Source: Clavulina sp. PMI_390 (taxonomy: Eukaryota > Basidiomycota > Agaricomycetes > Cantharellales > Hydnaceae). Taken from it: a DNA stretch of 26,132 nucleotides. The stretch lies in the NCBI GenBank assembly GCA_015039315.1, contig WIDE01000227.1:1-26132 (forward strand), read 5' to 3'. The position numbers and the translations under genes are program-made. Positions 1 to 10,901 of the stretch are shown here, one piece after another; positions within the stretch are counted from its first letter, which is position 1, and every line of letters starts with the position of its first letter. The notes under the pieces were generated by a model that saw only the letters and a list, made by a program, of their open reading frames with translations, searched no databases and had not been told where the DNA came from.

Positions 1-147
1 CGCGAGACAATAGGGTCATCTCTATCGCCTCCCTGCGCAAGGGTAGATCTGTGCTTCTCCGAAGGAGACGAGCTTTGGAAAGATATTCTTGGACTAGAAT
101 CTGGGAATGACGAAGTGATGAGGCGCGAGATATGTGAGAGTGGCTGA
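1..147 (+). CDS. possible 3' end of an unidentified gene (partial)
   Basis: Frame 1 is open from the first base of the window to a TGA at 145-147, giving 48 residues of mixed, protein-like composition (it contains ELWKDILGLES). The start lies outside the window. I recognise no family. The minus strand is also open in one frame over much of this stretch, so the reading could be chance. It is listed only because the window edge cuts it and the composition is plausible. Confidence 0.2.
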   Translation, partial: RETIGSSLSPPCARVDLCFSEGDELWKDILGLESGNDEVMRREICESG

Positions 148-1262
148 GAGGGGTGGAGCAGAAAAATGGTCGGAGGGTATTCAGGTGTTGATTGATGTGC
201 GGAGGACAGTGAAGAGAATGGATGTTCTGGCAGAGGAAGGACAAGCTTAAATAGATGGGACGCTGTCGGTAATAGTTTCCCCATTCTTTTGAGTAGAAAT
301 GCCGAGGCGTACAAATTTTAGTCAGGCATAAGTTATTGGCAAGACCACCGTGGAGACTTACAACAGACCCGCATCGCTGGTGCCAACATCCTTGGTGTCC
401 TCCCGGAGCGTACTTCTCTTTCCGCTACTACCGTCTGTATCAGTTCTTGGGTTAGGATGATCGGTGCCGTCATTGGCATCCTCAAGTTGGGAGATCTGTG
501 CTGCGTGCTCCACATTGAGATTTTCTTTTGCGGAGGACACTGATGACATGTGACGATCCCCATATCTAGCTTGGTGCAAGTTCTGGGGACTATGGCGGTT
601 TGGATGGATGGCTGCTTTATGCAGCGTCGTGGCAGGTCTGCGGAAACCTCTATCTAGTATTTTCAAATGAATGGCGGAGTCAACCGTAGACCGCAGGAGG
701 CAGATTTGGGGCCGCCATAAACGAGAGTGAGACGAGTAGGAGGAGGATTTGGATCTGACTTGGGCAAGCAGGGACATAGGATAGGGTCAGAAACGGAGGC
801 ATCATGGTGCCTCGTTGTGGTGGAAGCGAAAGGCAACCAAGTGACGTCACAGGAATGATTTGCCGCACTGCATTACCACCGTCGTTATGCCCAGCACGCA
901 GCTTACTCGGGGAGATTGGCGAATGACTATAATTCGAGATGTATCGATGATAGATACGGAGTCTAACGATGTCCTTCACCGAAGAGTATCCTTGAGCGAA
1001 TGATTGATGGCATGAGGAGTGGCAAACTTGGTGCAGGTGAGATGGATTATGAACATCTTGTGCTACATACACTCTCGAAGTCCAATGAAGTCTCTAAACC
1101 ACCGAAGCGATGTTGCGGAGTCCCTCCTCGACTGAACTTGCCCCTGGCTTCTCTGGTGTCGTCTTGGCTGCTTTCATGTACGGCGGGGTCCTGCGCAGCG
1201 TCATCGTCGCTCAGGGGCAGGTTCCTTGGAAGTCCTATAACTATCATTGAGGACAGTTTTCG
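148..1262. other. intergenic stretch, no supported gene
   Basis: Several overlapping open frames of 66-142 codons exist on both strands (for example minus 358-777 and 680-1072). None shows a recognisable domain, paralogue similarity or a convincing splice structure. The stretch lies downstream of the 3' end of the first F-box-like gene and probably includes its 3' untranslated region. Confidence 0.4.
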
Positions 1263-3152
1263 TTATGGTCCGTCCCATGGTTTATCTTCTAGTCCATCTT
1301 CTGGATCGTCCTCTAAGTCATCTTCCGACGTATTTGCACGTTCACCACGGCGCCATCCCCCAGAGAGACCCATCACTGACAGTTCACAGAGGGACCAGGG
1401 ACGAGGCCAACTCTCGTCAATCTCATAAGGACTATGGGTATGACCAGCGCCTACGCGAAGAAACATGTTCTTTACGCGCCAGTCATCATGGGAACTCTGT
1501 ATTCGTACCTTCTTCAGGACCTCCTGAACCCGCTGCAAGGTATTGATCACCATCTCATACCTCTGGGGGGATTTTTTTTGCTTCCCACAGAGATTGATGC
1601 GCAACCGCTTAAGGTTTGCGTGTACCAATGCACCTGCAGGGTGCGAAGATGCCAGCGCATTGAGAGTATCAACAAGAATTGTGGCCGTTTCTGACTCTAG
1701 CTCAGGCACGTCGGTATTGTCAAGGTAGATCTCTTCGATACTGTGATGGAGTAGGAGGAATTTGGATATGGCCGATGATGTATACATGCCAGGATCAAAC
1801 ATGAGGCGTTTGAGAGATACGAGATAAGGTTGCTTGGGATGGAAAACCGCGCAAGGGTGATGAGAGAGGTCATCATCAATCATCAAGTCGACATCATGGC
1901 CGAGGCAAATAGTGTCTAGAAGGGGAGCTTCGATTGGTGGGAAGGAATAGAGGCTAGCCTCGCCAGGTATGGATAGAGACCGAAGCGATAACATAGGGAG
2001 TACTTCTGCTTCGGGACCAACGATTGAAGTTGTCTTGGGCCTCTTTGAGCAACTCCATTCGAAATGCTCCAATTGGACGCATTCGGTCAGAAACGAGAGG
2101 ATAGTGTTTGCATCATATGGGCCATTAATCCGTAACCTTGTTAGGGAGACTGCAAGCGACTTCTCTTGCACGAAATCCTCTAAATCCGAGCTGCTTTCTG
2201 GATCGTTTTCATCAGGGCGGTTACATATTGCTAGTGTCTTGAGTCCGGGCCAGCTAATTGGTATGAGGCCCGTGAAACCTGGGATCTGGTATCTCTGTAG
2301 ACTAGAAATACCGTAGAAAATGAATTCCTTGAGGTTGAGTAGTTTCCGAAGATCTAAAATTTTGTGAAGACAGGAGACTCTCCATGCTTTCCAGCTGATA
2401 AGGACAGAATGACACCGGGGTAAATGTTGCTTTAGAGCCTCACTGTGTTCGACGATGTCTTGAATTGAATGGGAGCCGTCATACTCGATTTTGAGATGGA
2501 ATGGAGATGGTGTAGATCTGTGCAGCAGTTCTTCCCAGCACCAAGACGGAATTAATCGGTCTTTTTGGCAGGCTCTCAAGGAGACAAGAGACCACGCCTT
2601 CTTCGACATCAACGATACGGAGCGGAAGTCGGTGCTTGTTGCACCAAAGTGCCTTCGAAAAGACTCGTAATCTATGTCAGACCACTCCCAAGAACTCGCA
2701 GGATCGTTGACTGGTGAGGGTCTATGGAGCCACGTGTTTTGTGGTTTGGGAGCCTTCAGCTCTAGAATTTCTAATAGAAGCTCAAGGGGAAGTTTCATAA
2801 TTGGCTGGAGAGAATTTCGCCGTCTAGCATCTACCGCACGTTGTGCATGAATGTTGTGGGAGATGATGGACTTCACAATGTCTAGCTTCGCAATGGCCCC
2901 AATGAGGAGCAGCATGGACGCGTTAAGGCTCTCAAGATCTGTGGCAATGACCAAACTTCATGGAGGCGGGAGTGATAGTAGAATGAGAATAGTCAGATTG
3001 GCATCAAGTCTCCGTTAGTCCTGATATCAACTCAATCCGGCGGAATCAGCATACCTCGACGCGAACCCATTAGATCCGACCCCTTCGAGCTTCTTCACTA
3101 GGGCTGTTAGTGTGTCGGTATTTTGCGCAATAACCGCAATCAGCTGGTCCAT
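1263..3152 (-). CDS. F-box-like/leucine-rich protein, family A copy 1
   Basis: Two-exon gene: exon 1 3152-3055, intron 3054-2956 (99 nt), exon 2 2955-1263 with TAA, predicted 596 aa. Exon 1 encodes MDQLIAVIAQ to GFAS; its phase-2 junction makes a Ser codon. A branch-point-like CTAAC lies inside the intron. The start is the first ATG, and the exon aligns residue for residue with copy 2. Residues about 1-85 look helical. An F-box-like motif follows (LPLELLLEILEL from residue 88), then a long insertion, then a conserved FGATSTDFRS segment and KAWSLVSLR, which resembles the second half of an F-box. The rest has leucine-rich-like periodicity, with conserved FPPIEAPLL, FHPKQPYL and SWPRPWSLCE. The tail is acidic and repetitive (EDDLEDDPEDGLED). 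F-box proteins normally act as SCF ubiquitin-ligase adaptors; that role is inferred. The gene is tandem with copy 2. Confidence 0.85.
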
Positions 3153-4016
3153 CAGAACCAGCTCCGTGAAATGAGGTAACCTGGCTCAGAAGCGCCACCT
3201 GTCATGTGATGCACCATTTCAAATCGCCCTTTGTGGAAGACCTGTGGTCATTTACCAGCAGCTTATATCCAGCAGATACGGCCATATTCAGAATCGCTTT
3301 TTTATTACCGCTTCTGCCACATGCTAACGAGTGCTGGGATATAATGCCTCGGGGAGCGTTGGGGGATTCGCTCGACTCGAGCTAACATGGCGAAGGTATA
3401 GAAAAGCCATGTTTTGCGCTTCATGCCTCCGTAGTCACTGGTCTTGATGTGCTCAAGATACTCTCCTAATTCTAGTCGTGACTGAATCTGCTCTTCAAAG
3501 GCTTTTTGCTCCTTACTGGGCCCATTGCGAGGGTTTGCTGAACATTCCATATACAATTTTGGCTTGTTGCAGAATCCTCCACTCCCTCGATTCATTTCTC
3601 GACAGCCAAATCCCTCTGTGTGGCAAGATTATGGCATCGTATGATCATGGGAATATCTCCCTCATTTTTCCATGGATAAAGAAGTTATATACATGTGCAG
3701 AGAATCTGGGGCCACTGCGCCTCTACATTGCATCACTTCGCATATATCTCCGAATATGGCGAGCTGATATTTAGGAAGATTGTTTCCTGTCTGACTGCAC
3801 CAAACCAGCAGCAGCCTCTGAATACTGTGGTTGACGACTTGACCAAGAATTTACGTGGTTACCAAAACGGTCATGCTGTTGTGAAATGCATAGCATCAAC
3901 ATGAGCTGAGAAACATCTGAACACGCTAGACAGGGTGATTATGCCGTGTGAGCCATATGCCCAAATGGTACTACTGCTCAACATCATCGAGTGCGCGTAC
4001 CTTCCCTTCGCCAATA
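3153..4016. other. intergenic region between two F-box-like genes
   Basis: This stretch holds the upstream region of copy 1 and the downstream region of copy 2, both on the minus strand. A 96-codon minus ORF (3305-3595) and two short overlapping plus ORFs (3478-3774, 3695-3904) are present. They match no family I know and do not resemble the neighbouring paralogues. I see no clear TATA box or repeat. Confidence 0.4.
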
Positions 4017-5918
4017 TTAAGTTAGCAATCTACTCTCTACAGGAGGTTCAACCTGCCCCTCGCCTGAGTGTGGGTCGCTCGAAAGTTTTCCAGGTGGCAG
4101 CAACCCGCTCTCCGATTGGTCCCCCGCTATGGTTTCGCTACTGTGCCATCGCTGTGACAGCCCCATCGCCATGCGTTCGCATAAAGACCAAGGGCTTGGC
4201 CAAGTTTCATCAAATTCGTGATGATTGCCAATATGAACGAGGTGTACGTGAGGAAACATATCCTCAACATCCTTGTCATTATATAGAGCGTGAATTTTCA
4301 CACTCCCAAGGATATCTTGTACTCGTACCAAGGTGTTCCTAAGCACGCTATACACCTCGGGAGATGCAGTTTTCTTCCCATAAAGATTGATACGTAATCG
4401 CCTCAGGTGTGTATGGAGCGGACGACCGTCAGGCAGTGAGGTCGTCAACGCAAGGAGGGTATCAACGAGGCTGGTGAATTGTTCGGCCCCTATGGTAGAG
4501 GCGTTGACGTTGTCGAGATATACCTCTTCAATGGCGTGGTGCGAAAGAAGAAAATTGGAGATGGATCCTGAGGGATACATGGCAGGATCGAACATGATCC
4601 GTTTGAGCGATGAGAGGTGGGGTTGTTTAGGATGGAATATGGCACATGGGTGAACAGAAAGATCATCTTCAATCATTAGTTCAATATCATAGCCGAGACA
4701 AATGGTCTCTAGGAGAGGGGCATTGATCGGGGGGAAGAAATACAAGGTAGTCTCACCAGGTATGGAGAGAGTCAGAAGAGACGGCATGTGAAGCGGTTTC
4801 ACATTCGGGCCAATTATTGAGGCTCCCGGAAGTCGCTCGGAGGAGCTCCATTCCAAATGCTGTAGCTTGACGCACTCGGTCAAGAAGGATATTATAGAGC
4901 TCGTGTCATATGGTGCCGTTATACGCAGTCGAGTAAGGGAGGCTGCGAGTGATATATGCTGTACAAATTGCTCTGACGAAGGGCCGATGGCTATGTCATC
5001 CTCGTTGCGGTCGCTACATATAGCGAGCGTCTCAAGCTTGTTCCAGGTAGATGACAAGAGAGAAACAACACTTGGAAGCTGGAATCTAAGGAAACCAGAG
5101 CTACCATGGAAGATGAATTCCTTGAGGTTTGCCAGTTCGCTAAGATCCAAGAATCCGTCGAGGAAAGTGAATGTCCAAGTTTGACAGCCAATGAGGATGG
5201 AGTGGCATCGATTCAGATGTTGTTGCAGAATGCGACTGTGTTCAGCAAACTGTTTTCTGGGGCGGGATCCATCAAACTCGATCTTAAGGTGTAAGGGAGA
5301 TGGAGCACTCCGTTCCAACAATTGCTCCCACTGTTGAGAAGGAATGGTTTTGTCATTGCGAATGACCTTCAAAGAAACAAATGACCAAGCCTTTGTTGAG
5401 GAAAGTAGTAAAGATCGGAAATTAGTGCACGTTGCACCAAACGATCTCCGAAAATCGTCGTACTCGTTGTCCGACCACTCGTCGGAGCCTGCAAAACTGG
5501 TCGCCGACGAGAGCGTACGGAACCAAGTGCTATGAAGATTGGGCGCCTCTAGCTCCAGAATCTCCAAGAGAAGCTCAGAAGGGAGCCTCAGGATCGGCTG
5601 GAGGGAATTATGAAGCCTGGCAACTACCGCCCGTTTCACGTCAATCTTGTGGGTAAGCGTGGACTTCACAAAGTCCAAGCCGAGAGAAGCCTGGTCAAGG
5701 AGGGATATTGTTGAGTGGAGATAATTTAAATCCTCAGTAATGGGGAGGCTATGTAAAGTGCGAGAGTCGTTGGGGTAAGTGAGAAGCCTACTGAGTCATA
5801 TGGGAAAAAATTCACTCTACCTGGATGCAAACCCATCAGTGCCAACACCTTCATGCCCCTTTACTGATTCGGTTAGTTTCTCGACATTGCGCACTATATC
5901 AGCAATAAGATTGTCCAT
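4017..5918 (-). CDS. F-box-like/leucine-rich protein, family A copy 2
   Basis: Two exons: 5918-5821 (98 nt, the same length as in copy 1), intron 5820-5749 (72 nt), exon 2 5748-4017 ending in TAA, predicted 609 aa. Exon 1 starts MDNLIADIVRNVEKL and ends GFAS; the phase-2 junction yields Ser, then LPITEDLNYLHS. The F-box-like LPSELLLEILELEAP begins at residue 88, as in copy 1. Then come SDEWSDNEYDDFRRSFGATC, KAWSFVSLK, the leucine-rich body, FHPKQPHLSSLKRIMFDPAMY, AIEEVYLDN and TWPSPWSLCE. The C-terminal 40 residues after WSLCE are low-complexity and diverge from copy 1. The two are clearly tandem duplicates in the same orientation. A substrate-receptor role in ubiquitination is inferred from the motif; no partner is evident. 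Confidence 0.85.
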
Positions 5919-6126
5919 GAGAACACCGACTCCAGCCCCTAAGCGCCATGAATCAACAAACGATGCGCCAGCAGCTCGCTAGGCATAGGAATACTTCAGC
6001 ATCAACAAACATTTGCATAAACGAATAATGAAGAATCGAGATGTTTCCATTAAAACATGAGACGAAGCTCCCTCTTCTCTTGTTGGCTATGCAGTCAGCA
6101 AACGGAGGGATGCACGAGCGAATCCT

Positions 6127-7409
6127 TCAGGCCGAGCCTGTAGTCGATGAGTGCCAACGGAACCTGATATTCTGGCAAAGATCTCGTAGGCGATCTCTGG
6201 TTTCACAGATCTCGGTCACACGAGATGCAGGTAGCAGCTCGCCGTGGATATAGGCGATGTCAAATACGCTGATGTCGGGGCATGCAACATCCCCAACAGT
6301 TCCTCGAGGTTCAATGAGTGCCTCAAGCGCCCCAACGCATGACTATGATGCACAGAAAGGGCCACTGGGCAGTCAGTCCGGCGAAAGAAAATATTTCAAA
6401 CGATTGCAAGGCTTGTAACTAGACCTCGGCGAAAATTCGCCGCTCGATGGTTTGAGAGTGAGGCTGCGAAGCTGGGATAGTGGGGGAAGCGGAGATTCGA
6501 GGACCTGTTCATCTCCTTCATAGAGTGCTAAAGTATCCTTTGATTTGGCTCCTATCTGACCACAAGAGACTCTAAGGAAGGAAAGTCGTGATCCACACGA
6601 ATTACTTCACGGGGATAATACGATTAGTGGATGAGAAAGAGGTTGAGATGGCACAGCGTGAGCGAACAAAGATGAAGATTCAGAGCGTACTCGATTTTGC
6701 ACTTCAACGACAACTCCACCAATCATGAAAGTTGTTCAAGGTCCTTGAATAAGCGAGGGTGGGCTGCTTCTATAAAGACCTGGATGTGGAGCTGTTGGGG
6801 CAAGGCGTTTTGCAGGGAGATGCCAGGGACTGAGTAGCGAGAAATGCGAATGGCGTCTAGCGGCGGAGTAGGCTGTTTAGAGAATAATTTCTGTCCTGAA
6901 AACACAGTTGCAAGCGCGTTCGGGCCGACAAACATGCTGCGCACCCTGTGGCCATTTGGGAGATCCAGTGGAAACCATTGAGCCTCGCTATCCACTGATT
7001 TGAGGCTGGGGTCTGCATCCAGCCAAAGGACCTTATCACTTGGGATGAGGTTCTGAACGAGCTTGGGTACGCTTGTGAAGTTGGGAATTGGCTCGTAAGC
7101 ATACGGATCGTAGGATTCAGCAGTGACTGGTTAGATGCAGAGCGGCCTTGTCTGCACCACGCGACGGGCTGATGTATTGTTTCAGTCCTTTCGTGAGGAC
7201 GGGGGAGCGCAAACTAAAGGGTCGTCCAGATAGTGGGGTCAGATGGCACGATTTTTTTGCCAGCGTCGACAAGTTGCGATCAGGGCGAATTGGGTCAGAC
7301 GAGGATCATATGTCGCACTTAGGGAGTCTAAGGCACCGATAATGGCAAGTCGGAAGATGGATGTAAGTAATTCCACTGGTAAGTTATCGAAGGGAGACAC
7401 GGTGGCCAA
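6127..7409 (-). pseudogene. decayed F-box protein gene, tandem copy of the gene at 7763-9049
   Basis: Conceptual translation in shifting frames follows the intact neighbour almost end to end: F-box LPVELLTSIFRLAI and ALIATCRRWQ (7409-7260), then AQWFPLDLP and FVGPNALATVF (6995-6900), then CPDISVFDIAYIHGE near the end, with the final TGA at 6129-6127. Several lesions are visible. The ATG of the neighbour corresponds to TTG at 7409-7407. A run of seven T (7252-7258) breaks the frame just after the F-box. In-frame stops occur at 6725-6723 (TGA) and 6626-6624 (TAA), and further frame changes follow between 6600 and 6400. No intron arrangement would plausibly rescue all of these. It was once an SCF-adaptor-type F-box gene and now is most likely non-coding. 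Confidence 0.85.
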
Positions 7410-7762
7410 TCTGGGCTGACTGTCAGCAAACAACTATAAACCAACATTTGTCTCCTCCCGCCTGCTAGGAGACTCGACTTAACACTAAGATATGTGCTGA
7501 GTCTTCACCTTTCATTATCAGCATGTATCTCGCCCCAATATAGCAGGTTCAGCTCTAGTGGGAGAGAGCGGTGTTTCTCATAATCCGTTCAGCACTATCC
7601 GTAATTCACTGAGCTGATCCTACACGATAGCGATGGATAAGTGAAGGCATTGTGCTTAATGGATAACATGTAGAAAAGGGTTGTGTGACTACGGTGATAG
7701 GGTGATGGACCATTACGCCCTTGATATCCACTTCATGATTCATTATGCCCCAATTTTCCTCG
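7410..7762. other. spacer between F-box pseudogene and intact copy
   Basis: This holds the decayed upstream flank of the pseudogene and the 3' flank of the intact gene. The first 50 bases resemble the sequence upstream of the intact gene (an A/C-rich stretch with AACAA, followed by TCCTC), which suggests the duplication included some 5' flank. I see no other feature. Confidence 0.4.
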
Positions 7763-9049
7763 TCAACTCCTCACGCGATAGGAGTACCACTGGAGCTTGA
7801 GGTTACGTCGGAGATGCTGCACACGATCCGCTGCTTCGGAGATTTCGGAAATGTGAGATTCAGGCAAGCTTTCACCATGAATCTTCGTGATATCGAACAG
7901 CCGGACGTCAGGGCATATAGGATCTCCAAATCTCCCAGGAGGCCCTATGAGTCCCTTGACTGCACCCAATGCATGGCCGTGATGCACCTTGAGTCTTGCG
8001 AGGCGGTCAGCCCGACGGATAAAAAATTCCAAACAGCTGCACTGCTCGTAAGTGGAACTTGGTGAGAAATCCTCGCTTGATGGTTTGAGCGTGATTGTGT
8101 GTAGCTGAGGTAGTGGAGTCAACGACCAACTGAACCCGTTATCACCGTCCCCTTCCTCAGAGGGTACGAGGCCTTTTGGCTTTGGTCCTAATCTGAGAAC
8201 AAGGCACTTCAGGGCGGGTAGGTCGTGGAGCACGGAGATATCTTGTTGAGTAGAACGGGAAGTATGGGCAAGAAAGAGGTCAAGATGTTGGAGTGTGGCA
8301 GAGCTGAGCGTGGGCTCCCAAGCGTGCTCGATGGTGAACTTCAATGATAGTTCTACTAGCCGTGGAAGCTTTTCTATGTCCTCGAATAACCGAGGGCCAA
8401 CGGTTTGATGGGAAATCTTGATGTAGAGTTTCCGGGGCGATGCGTCTTGCATGGAGAAACCATGGTCTTCATAGCTCAAAATACGAAGAGCATCTAGCGG
8501 TGGGGTGAGCTCATTGGGAAACAAACTCTCTTCTGTGAATAGGCTCGCAAGCGCGTTTGGACCAATAAACATGTTGCGGAGCTTGTGGCGTGGCGGAAGT
8601 TCAAGGGGGAACCATTGGAGCTCGGATTCTGCTGATTTGAGACCAGGATCTGCATCTAACCAAAGCACCTCGGCTTCAGGAATGAGGCTCTGAACGAGAT
8701 TGGGTACGCTTGAGAACGGCGGCATGGGCGCATAGTAATTATATGGATTGTAGGATTCGGCGGTCGCTGCGTAGATGGAGAGCGGCCGTTTGCTGGACCA
8801 CTCGACCAGCTGAGCTATAATTACGGCCCGCTCATCAAGACAAGGTAGGACAATAAACAGGGTTGTCCAAAGATTAGGATCTGAGATCGCAATCTTGCGC
8901 CAACGCCGACAGGTGGCGATGAAGGCAAATTGGGTAGAACGGGGGTCGTACGCTGCACTGAGAGCATCTATAGGGTTTGTAACGGCGAGCTGGAAGATAT
9001 GGATAATTGTTTCCACTGGTAGGGAGTCAAAAAGAGATACGGAGTCCAT
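7763..9049 (-). CDS. F-box domain protein (intact)
   Basis: Single-exon reading frame of 428 aa from ATG 9049 to TGA 7765-7763. The frame stays open further upstream, but without another ATG. Starting here puts a typical F-box at residues 4-60: SLFDSLPVETIIHIFQLAV, FAFIATCRRWRKIA and PNLWTTLFI. This is the layout of many agaricomycete F-box proteins, where the F-box binds Skp1 and the remainder recruits the substrate. The rest of the protein has leucine-rich-like segments (LPRLVELSLKF, LPALKCLVLRL, LPQLHTITLKP), with no clear LRR consensus. It is the intact sister of the pseudogene at 6127-7409 and unrelated in detail to the larger family A. The SCF role is family knowledge, and the substrate is unknown. 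Confidence 0.85.
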   Translation of the reverse strand: MDSVSLFDSLPVETIIHIFQLAVTNPIDALSAAYDPRSTQFAFIATCRRWRKIAISDPNLWTTLFIVLPCLDERAVIIAQLVEWSSKRPLSIYAATAESYNPYNYYAPMPPFSSVPNLVQSLIPEAEVLWLDADPGLKSAESELQWFPLELPPRHKLRNMFIGPNALASLFTEESLFPNELTPPLDALRILSYEDHGFSMQDASPRKLYIKISHQTVGPRLFEDIEKLPRLVELSLKFTIEHAWEPTLSSATLQHLDLFLAHTSRSTQQDISVLHDLPALKCLVLRLGPKPKGLVPSEEGDGDNGFSWSLTPLPQLHTITLKPSSEDFSPSSTYEQCSCLEFFIRRADRLARLKVHHGHALGAVKGLIGPPGRFGDPICPDVRLFDITKIHGESLPESHISEISEAADRVQHLRRNLKLQWYSYRVRS

Positions 9050-9968
9050 TCTGGGACTCGCTACCAACAAATAACAACAAGCGACGTTTCCTCGCCATGC
9101 CCACGGAACCACCCCAACGACGAAATACGTGTCTCCAACCTCGTGGAGACGCCTCGCACTACTTCATCAAGCACTTGTTGTTTTGTTTTCTATGCCCATA
9201 TATCTGTAAATCCTGGTCAAGTTCATTCCAGCCTCGTGCCTTGACGCCGCCACCTGCTGTCAACGTCCGCTACCCCATTTCAGGTAAGTGATCCAACTCA
9301 TGACTTGTTCTTTTCTTAAAATTCTTTTAATAACTTTTCACTTGTGATTGCTATTAGCCCCCCGGTCCAGTGACTTGGATGAATCTCCACCACAAAAGCT
9401 ATCAGCTCGGTTGCCGATCCTCCCACTGTGACTGCAACCTCTGGCTCTCAGATTAATTGGGCCGTTTGCTACTGTTATCCTGTTGACAAATTCCTGCCTC
9501 TATTCTCCCAGAGCAGATCACTTTCAGGTGCTAAGACTCAGCGGCGGCCGAGTCACTCTGAACTACTAGTATGGTTGTCTGATTCCGCTTATCTATGGAG
9601 ATCGTCATCACAACAGCTCCTCAGCCTCCCCCTATCTGTCGTGCTGACTCTCTAGCAACACCGTCTATGTCCCGCACTCTCTCTACGCCTCACAAAGGCC
9701 ACCAAACAAAGGCTTGTTTATTGTTCGAAACCACACTCCTGACGTTGCTCCCTCCACCGTCGTCACCCTTGCGATCTGAAGCGGAACCTCCGGGCGTTCG
9801 GCCGCACACACTCCTCGCCTCAAAATGTCAAGTCGTTTCCTCAACGACATCTTTTACATTCCTCGCCAGCCCAGCACTCACCGACACTAACCTGCTCTCA
9901 TACTTGTACCACCATCCCCGACCCGATTCCTGCTGGAAATAAATCTCAAACTTGCTATCCAAACGAAT
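9050..9968 (+). promoter_or_regulatory. shared upstream region with a candidate 5'-UTR intron
   Basis: This 0.9-kb gap separates the minus-strand F-box gene from the plus-strand gene at 9969. The plus strand is strongly C/T-rich, as is common in fungal leaders. It contains a near-perfect intron, CAG|GTAAGT at 9281-9289 to CTATTAG at 9351-9357, giving an intron of 9284-9357 (74 nt). I interpret this as a 5'-UTR intron of the gene at 9969. Open frames of 75-115 codons on this strand have no recognisable content. No clear TATA box is seen. Confidence 0.4.
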
Positions 9969-10563
9969 ATGAGTCGGATTCCCGGTCCATATCCCAATCA
10001 AGGCGCTTCGCGCCGTTCGGGTGGTGATAGAGCGGAGACGCCTGGTTCCAACTTCGGCGGGTGAGTATCCCTTTCTTCTTGCTCCTTTTCTCGAATTACA
10101 GAGACGGTGAATAACCTGAACTGGCTATAGGCAACAACCACAACCGATGCCGATCGTGCAAAGAGACGGTGCTGCGATGCGGCCTGCGCTTCCGCCTGCA
10201 CCACATCGGCCTACCCCGGGCCTGGTACAGGTGCCAGCAGCCCAGCGTGGACACCCCTACCCTAACGGTATCCAGGCTCCAACCAATCATTCAAGGGCGC
10301 CAAACTCGGGTCGAGTGGTCGTCGATAGTGTGGGCATGCTCCTTCCTTCGACAACACCTAACCCACCCAATACCGACGAGAACGAGCGCCGCCACTGTTC
10401 AAATCCAGTCCGTAATTCAAATTCGCTGAGCGAGAGAGGAAATTCGAGGGCTCAATCAACACAGGTCCCAGCAAAACGGGTGCCCAAATGGGCTGCACCG
10501 TTTGTGGAAGACGAGATGATTCGTGCGGCTGAGGACGCAAGGCGCGAGCTTGAAGAGTACTGA
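9969..10563 (+). CDS. small proline-rich, probably disordered hypothetical protein
   Basis: Two exons: 9969-10060 and 10131-10563, with a 70-nt intron (GTGAGT...CTATAG) between them, predicted 174 aa. The junction is phase 2 and makes Gly. The N-terminus is MSRIPGPYPNQGASRRSG; the middle is rich in Pro, Gln, Ser and Asn (QQPQPMPIV, PALPPAPHRPTPG). The C-terminus changes character: VPKWAAPFVEDEMIRAAEDA, then RRELEEY, a short probable amphipathic helix. There is no known domain, signal peptide or membrane segment. The composition suggests an intrinsically disordered protein with one short binding helix. I do not recognise the family. The start is supported by the clean splice to the long second ORF. 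A C/T-rich leader with a possible intron precedes it. Confidence 0.6.
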
Positions 10564-10901
10564 TGCTAATATGAACAGGATGCTGGATGACGAGCTCAGT
10601 GGGACGTTGAGGGGCGATAGAGTGCTGTGTCGTTGCCAGGGTGCGAACTTCACAAAGGCAAGCTTGGGTGCTTACTTTTCTATGCTACTGTATTACAAAA
10701 CTCGCATGTAATGTATGAACTTCCCCTTTATGTATAGCATACTCTATGACAAGATTACTGGCGATTTCATAGTAGCGACAAGTGGAGGTATCGGGCGAAT
10801 CAGCGGCCGATGCGGTCCGACTCGGAAAGGAGCGACCTAACCAACAACCGACCACAACAATCCCGCTCAGACTGACTTGAAACTCGCACCCATCCTATCT
10901 C
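10564..10901. other. intergenic region upstream of the dioxygenase gene
   Basis: 338 bases between two plus-strand genes. It carries the 3' flank of the small gene and the promoter of the dioxygenase. The sequence just before the ATG at 10902 is A/C-rich (CCAACAACCGACCACAACAATCC region), typical of a fungal leader. A short AT-rich stretch with TATAGCATA lies near 10730-10742. No gene is seen. Confidence 0.35.

Noticed and set aside
358..777. 139-codon minus-strand open frame near the left end
   Set aside because: No recognisable domain, no paralogue, low-complexity composition, and it overlaps other frames of equal quality on both strands.
3305..3595. 96-codon minus-strand open frame between family A copies 1 and 2
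   Set aside because: No similarity to the neighbouring paralogues and no splice partner that extends it convincingly.
7763..9112. F-box gene starting at 9112 rather than 9049
   Set aside because: The first codon there is GTG; the first ATG is at 9049, and the aligned pseudogene also places the start at that point.
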